Assembly: GCA_016867655.1 (NCBI GenBank)
Contig: VGJA01000024.1
Span: 1-9,941, forward strand
DNA length: 9,941 nucleotides
From: Candidatus Altarchaeales archaeon
GTDB taxonomy: Archaea > Altiarchaeota > Altiarchaeia > IMC4 > SCGC-AAA252-I15
Direction of reading: 5' to 3'
Shown: piece by piece, positions 6,062 through 9,941 of the stretch
Numbering within the stretch: position 1 is the stretch's first letter
How the letters are laid out: every line of letters begins with the position of its first letter
Notes under the pieces: generated by a model
What the model saw: only the letters and a program-made list of their open reading frames with translations
Databases searched by the model: none
Told to the model about the DNA's origin: nothing
Made by a program: the position numbers and the translations under genes

Positions 6062-8008
6062 TTATTTCTCCTTACCTTCCTTCTTCTTGGCCTTCTCCTC
6101 TCTTTGCGATTCCTCCCTCTTCTCCCTCTCGAGTCTTGCAAATTTGAGCTGCTCCTCCAAGGCAGCTATATCCCTCTGCTCTTTAAAGATTTCACCAGTC
6201 TGCCTTCTTTTCCTCGCCTCTTTGTCTTGGGCCTCTTTGGTCATCTCAGCTTGCTTCCTGCGGCCTGCTATTTCATCACCTCTGACTATTGTATCGCCTT
6301 CTATTACAATATGAGGCTTCTTTACTTTGGTTGTGTCCACGTGCACAATCTTTTCCGGAGCTGCAGCTGATGGCGCAGCCCCGGCTTCCGCAGCAGGCTT
6401 AACTCCTGCTTCAGTTTCGCCTCCTCTACCGCCTGCCATACGCATTGCTTTAGGCGACGCCACAAAGCCAGGGCCCATAGAAGGTCCTCCGGCAACGGCA
6501 GCTCTCTCACGCCCGCCTAGAAGATCCAGCAGGCCTTTTTCACCCTTAACTGCTTCCCTCTCCATCTTCAAGCCCTTTGGACTTAAATCAGCTTCCATCA
6601 ATTCCCCTTCCTCTCTTGCACCCTCCAAATCCTCTTCACTCACCGACCTTTCGCCATAAACTTGGCTGCCTTCTTCAAATTTCGTATCAAAGTCCTCAGG
6701 CTTTTCTTCAGAGGTTTTTGAGTATCTGGCACTCTCTATTTCATCACTCAAGTCCGGGGCTGTTGGCATCCCGCGCCTTTGGGCTGCCGCAGCAGCCAAT
6801 GTTTCACTGCCCGTATCATACTCTCTTCCAGACGGGGCTTGTGCTGCCGACCCACCGCCACCCCCAAATGCGCCTCCCCTACCTTCCATCGCTCCTCTCT
6901 CGCCTAAAAGCCGCATTGCCCCAGGAGCCACTTTTGATATGGCTGAACCCATCATCGCCGCCCTAGCGCTTTCAAAAGTCCTTATCCTTGAGAAGTGCCC
7001 GTGCGCTGTTGCAAAAGCTCCTGGACCCTGGCCTGCTATAACCCCCCCAAGGCTCATCAAAGGCAAGTTGTCTACTGCAAGCCCCACTGAATACACAGCC
7101 ATTCCGACAAACTGCAGTATCTGGGTCATTATCATCGGCGCAGCGCACATTGTCACCATGCCAGCTAGTATGACAAACACGGTTATCATCTGCGTGAAGA
7201 GGGTGTGCAGTCCTGTTGGCATGTCGGTTATGGTTATCCCACTCATCACTGAAAGTGGGCCGGTCACTAACACATACAGCGTCAATGCTTGGAGCGGCGG
7301 GACGAAAATCCATGTGATAGCTTCCTTCAGATACTTGCTTCCATAAGACTTCGTCACCTCAAAAAAATACATGAACATTATGAGGGGGAAGAATATGCTG
7401 TAGACATAGACGTAGAACCACCTGATTAGGAGTATTACTGCCGTCACGAGAAATGTTATGGTCATGCAGCACTGCAGGTAGCACATTGCAACTCCTTTTC
7501 CATAGGTTGTGACGTTCATCACCTTGTTTATGTCAATCTGGGAGAGGTAGAATCCCGTTATCCTTCCGGATATGTCCAACAATGCTTGATACATCATCGG
7601 CGAGTATATGACAAACAGCATTCCTATTATCAGCCTGAACAGCATTTTTTTCGCCCTGACGCGGCCCGCCGGCGAGCCGGATTTCATTATAAAGAACATG
7701 GCAGTGAACATCATGGCCACGATATACACGGGAATCAGTATGTTTATTATGTAGGGGTATATCGCGTTTACTGCTGTGTTCACTTCGCATCCAGGCTGGT
7801 TTGGAAAGCAGAATACTGTTGGATTGTAGGACATAAGGCTCTTCAAACCCGCTATTGAGGCCACCATCAGGGGGTAGAATATGAGGTAGGCTATTTTCGC
7901 GCTCATCGCCTCCACCAGTGTTTGGCCTAGGACGTCAAAGAAACCGGCTTTGACAGTGACAGCGAGCATCAAAACAACCGCCAGTGTGACCCAGAGTTTA
8001 TGTTTCAT
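6062..8008 (-). CDS. VirB6/TrbL/CedA-like polytopic channel protein with long charged tail (648 aa)
   Basis: Predicted membrane channel of the transfer machine. The ATG at 8008 is chosen because it gives a signal peptide (MKHKLWVTLAVVLMLAVTVKA, cleavage after about 21). An in-frame TTG at 8044 would add 12 polar residues and extend the overlap with the upstream gene from 11 to 47 nt. Hydrophobic segments lie near 38-56, 84-108, 122-140, 182-217 (one or two passes), 231-256, 272-296 and 298-314. Loop cysteines C67/C74 and a CYLQCC cluster (176-181) are notable. Residues 113-130 carry P-x2-R-x2-A-K-K-x7-G-M, the same signature as the pilins. From about 320 the protein is cytoplasmic and low-complexity: Gly/Ala-rich, then acidic, then a possible small folded patch 552-584, then a Lys/Glu coiled coil to the end. 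VirB6 assignment rests on topology and neighbours. Confidence 0.78.
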   Translation of the reverse strand: MKHKLWVTLAVVLMLAVTVKAGFFDVLGQTLVEAMSAKIAYLIFYPLMVASIAGLKSLMSYNPTVFCFPNQPGCEVNTAVNAIYPYIINILIPVYIVAMMFTAMFFIMKSGSPAGRVRAKKMLFRLIIGMLFVIYSPMMYQALLDISGRITGFYLSQIDINKVMNVTTYGKGVAMCYLQCCMTITFLVTAVILLIRWFYVYVYSIFFPLIMFMYFFEVTKSYGSKYLKEAITWIFVPPLQALTLYVLVTGPLSVMSGITITDMPTGLHTLFTQMITVFVILAGMVTMCAAPMIMTQILQFVGMAVYSVGLAVDNLPLMSLGGVIAGQGPGAFATAHGHFSRIRTFESARAAMMGSAISKVAPGAMRLLGERGAMEGRGGAFGGGGGSAAQAPSGREYDTGSETLAAAAAQRRGMPTAPDLSDEIESARYSKTSEEKPEDFDTKFEEGSQVYGERSVSEEDLEGAREEGELMEADLSPKGLKMEREAVKGEKGLLDLLGGRERAAVAGGPSMGPGFVASPKAMRMAGGRGGETEAGVKPAAEAGAAPSAAAPEKIVHVDTTKVKKPHIVIEGDTIVRGDEIAGRRKQAEMTKEAQDKEARKRRQTGEIFKEQRDIAALEEQLKFARLEREKREESQREEKAKKKEGKEK

Positions 8009-8444
8009 CCTTCTTGACCAATCTTTCGGAACGCTCCACTGCAAGCGAGTATATCTCGTCTATCCTCTTTTGGCTTAACTTCATTTTATCCACTATCTGT
8101 TCTCTCATTTGAAATTCTTTTTCGCCTAGTTTGGTCTCTTTCATGTGCCATTCTTTGGCTTTGTTGTAGAGTTCTGTGGGTATCCTCAGGCCGCATTTGG
8201 CGCATGTGTGTTCCCCCTCGGTTTCTCTCATTTTTTCATCGCATGCTGGGCACAGGTCTTTGCTGAACAAAACACCCCACTTTACGTTGACTCTCTTGTC
8301 CACCACTCCGGGCCCAAAAAGTTTTTCAGACACAATACTCTCCAGCTGTTTTTTCGGGTTTTCCCTCACCAGCATCTTTTCTTCCTCTGCCATAATTCTA
8401 GCCAACTCTTCAACCAACCTCAATTCTTCTTCTGTTAGTTCCAT
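7998..8444 (-). CDS. Zinc-ribbon protein of unknown function (148 aa)
   Basis: Small soluble protein with no signal peptide. Residues 1-40 are an acidic helix (EEELRLVEELARIMAEEEK), 41-60 a short strand region (KRVNVKWGVLF), and 65-84 a four-cysteine zinc-ribbon knuckle (CPAC at 65-68, CAKC at 81-84). Residues 90-145 form a charged helix. The family is not recognised; zinc ribbons of this kind serve in nucleic-acid binding or protein contacts, so a regulator or assembly factor is possible. The gene starts 8 nt after the metallopeptidase-like gene and its 3' end overlaps the channel start by 11 nt, so all three are probably co-transcribed. The ATG at 8444 has only a weak purine stretch upstream. 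Confidence 0.68.
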   Translation of the reverse strand: MELTEEELRLVEELARIMAEEEKMLVRENPKKQLESIVSEKLFGPGVVDKRVNVKWGVLFSKDLCPACDEKMRETEGEHTCAKCGLRIPTELYNKAKEWHMKETKLGEKEFQMREQIVDKMKLSQKRIDEIYSLAVERSERLVKKDET

Positions 8445-8452
8445 CTTACTTT

Positions 8453-9941
8453 TTACAATAATGCATCCTTATTTGAGTGTATCGCCTCATATACTGCAAG
8501 CATCCTGCTGTATTGTACCCTGCTTTTAGCCCCTAGCTCAACTCGCACGTCTTCAACACTCTGCCTTAGGTTGCCTCTCAATAATATATCACTAACATAA
8601 TCTGTCTGGGTTGAAAGCGAATGCATTCTCGCAAGCGTTGAGACCTCATCTCTACTTACCCTGCTCATGCTGTCGTCTCCGGGTGTTACTCCAGCACGTT
8701 TTTCCAAATCCACTTCCTCCTGCAATCTACGCGTTTTGCCGTCAATAAAATCATGTATCGAATCATCATAGACATTCATATCTGTTGACCCCTTCTTTCC
8801 GCCGACATCTGCAAGGCCCTCGCAGAGCATCCTACCCATATCCTCCTCGGTTAGACCCCACCACGTCTTCAGCCTTAATCTAACTGCTTTCTCATCACTC
8901 AATATACTGTCTATCCGCAGTTCTCTTGCAATTTCCCCCTTAATCCTATCTACACCAGTCTGTATAAAAACGTTGTTCATCTTTGTATTACCTTTAAGGA
9001 AGTCACGCCAAATTTCAGTGTAGCTGGCGTCTTTGTAGTGCTCTCTAATCTTGTCGTGGGTTGTCTCGTGGCCTAGGATGTCGCCCTTCTCTAGATGATT
9101 CATGTAGTCGTTCTTTGCAGTTTCATAAAGTGTCTCTCGGTCTCCTCTGGCTGCTTGCAAGTCAAGGATACACGCCCTTTCATCAGGGGTTTCGGTCTTA
9201 AACATAAGTGTAAGCGCTGCTGGATTCCCATCAGCGTCCTTCAGCATTTCATCTATCCTTTCACGCCTCTTCCCCTTCAAACCCAAGTCTCTAAGGCGTC
9301 TTTCAAGTTTAGCACACTTTTCTTCAGCATCCAGCATTTCCTCGCCTTTTTCGCCTGCAACGTTCAATGTCAGCGTTCTCCTGCCTGCTTTGTCTGTCCT
9401 CATCCACGCAACCTCGTGGTTGTTCGGGTCGTTCGCAATCCTGACGTCAATGTTCTCTCCGCGAGTAGGACCAGTGAGTTCCCGGTATCTCGGGTTTTCA
9501 GCCAGCGTCAGCTTCAGGTGGTCGATGTCCTCGTCGCTGTATCCTGCATTCCTCAAGTCGCTGACCATCTGGCCGTTGAAATAAATGTGCTTGTTGGCTT
9601 CAGTAAGACGTGTCTTATACTCACCCAAAGTTGTTGTTGGGACATACTTCCCTCTAACATATGTTGTCATATAACTTGTGTCAGCGGCAATAGCCTGCCT
9701 TCTGGCTCCATCATGCGCCAGCTTTTTGATTTCAGCAATATTTTCTTCATCTCCGGCAATAAGCCTTCCACTGTCAAACCTGCCCAGCAAAGCATCTGCT
9801 CCAGCACGGTTTATTCCCCCAGTAGGAAATCCAACCCTTGTTAGAGTCTCCACCGACTTCCTGAAAGCCATTGGATTCTTTTCAGCAGTCAGCAAAACAT
9901 CATTCTTATCCAGCTCATTGTTTTTTATCTTCTGGGCGCTC
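8453..9941 (-). CDS. Large soluble protein with HExxH metallopeptidase motif, N-terminus outside window
   Basis: The frame is open to the window edge: in-frame codons continue above the TTG at 9895 and the Met at 9871, so at least 495 residues belong to it and the true start is not visible. The visible part is charged and mostly helical with no membrane segment. Numbered from the TTG at 9895, a beta-type stretch (VAWMRTDKAGRRTLTLNV, 162-179) is followed by helices, then GHETTH (275-280; codons for HETTH at 9056-9070), a zinc-peptidase motif with catalytic Glu277. EGLAD at 359-363 (8807-8821) is a plausible third zinc ligand in gluzincin style. I do not recognise a specific family. It is 8 nt upstream of the zinc-ribbon gene and likely in the same operon, so it may process a surface or machine protein; a secreted effector or a chance HExxH remains possible. 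Confidence 0.7.
   Translation of the reverse strand, partial: SAQKIKNNELDKNDVLLTAEKNPMAFRKSVETLTRVGFPTGGINRAGADALLGRFDSGRLIAGDEENIAEIKKLAHDGARRQAIAADTSYMTTYVRGKYVPTTTLGEYKTRLTEANKHIYFNGQMVSDLRNAGYSDEDIDHLKLTLAENPRYRELTGPTRGENIDVRIANDPNNHEVAWMRTDKAGRRTLTLNVAGEKGEEMLDAEEKCAKLERRLRDLGLKGKRRERIDEMLKDADGNPAALTLMFKTETPDERACILDLQAARGDRETLYETAKNDYMNHLEKGDILGHETTHDKIREHYKDASYTEIWRDFLKGNTKMNNVFIQTGVDRIKGEIARELRIDSILSDEKAVRLRLKTWWGLTEEDMGRMLCEGLADVGGKKGSTDMNVYDDSIHDFIDGKTRRLQEEVDLEKRAGVTPGDDSMSRVSRDEVSTLARMHSLSTQTDYVSDILLRGNLRQSVEDVRVELGAKSRVQYSRMLAVYEAIHSNKDALL

Noticed and set aside
5867..6370. Plus-strand 167-codon open frame, Leu/Phe-rich
   Set aside because: It reads across the antisense of two genes and the promoter spacer; its hydrophobicity comes from complementing Lys/Glu codons.
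6972..7313. Minus-strand 113-codon frame inside the channel gene
   Set aside because: Same strand but a different frame within membrane helices of the channel protein; no motif or start signal.
8009..8044. TTG start at 8044 giving a 660-aa channel protein
   Set aside because: It would place 12 polar residues before a good signal peptide and enlarge the overlap with the zinc-ribbon gene; ATG at 8008 is preferred.
9095..9844. Plus-strand open frame of 249 codons opposite the metallopeptidase gene
   Set aside because: Cys- and Ser-rich low-plausibility protein entirely antisense to a convincing gene with a zinc-site motif; no start signal; an antisense shadow.

Overview
The window looks archaeal, most likely from a small-genome DPANN-type lineage, though lineage cannot be fixed from 10 kb. 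The evidence is an archaeal-style seryl-tRNA synthetase (C-terminal motif 3 of the form VHTLNSTEIATARMI), TATA-box promoters placed about 25 nt before start codons as expected for leaderless archaeal mRNAs, few Shine-Dalgarno sites, and a conjugation-type gene set of a kind known from archaea.

Layout. Bases 1-1244 (+) carry the 3' part of serS, a housekeeping gene. Everything from 1246 to 9941 is on the minus strand and reads toward serS; the two stop codons are separated by one base. In transcription order (right to left) the minus strand encodes: a large soluble protein with an HExxH zinc-peptidase motif, cut by the window end (9941-8453); a 148-aa zinc-ribbon protein (8444-7998); a polytopic VirB6/TrbL/CedA-like membrane protein with a long charged C-terminal tail (8008-6062); a 154-aa charged coiled-coil protein (6016-5552); a 130-bp spacer with three degenerate tandem repeats, TATA-like boxes and a palindrome; a PrgI/VirB3-type protein fused to a VirB4-N-terminal-like domain (5421-4531); a VirB4-type ATPase with an extra C-terminal PD-(D/E)XK-like domain (4534-2258); and three paralogous VirB2/CedA1-like pilin subunits (2255-1956, 1933-1607, 1584-1246).

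Interpretation. The cluster has the membrane core of a type IV secretion or DNA-transfer machine: pilin (VirB2), inner-membrane adaptor (VirB3/PrgI), motor ATPase (VirB4) and polytopic channel (VirB6). No coupling protein, relaxase or VirB11 is in view. That composition resembles the crenarchaeal Ced/Ted DNA-import systems (CedA, CedA1, CedB) more than a full conjugative plasmid. Beside serS it looks chromosomal or chromosomally integrated. The features that could make it a distinct system are the nuclease-like domain fused to VirB4, three pilins, a pilin-core signature repeated in the channel protein, and the linked metallopeptidase.

No tRNA, rRNA, CRISPR array or insertion sequence was seen. 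No gene-free stretch exceeds 130 bases.
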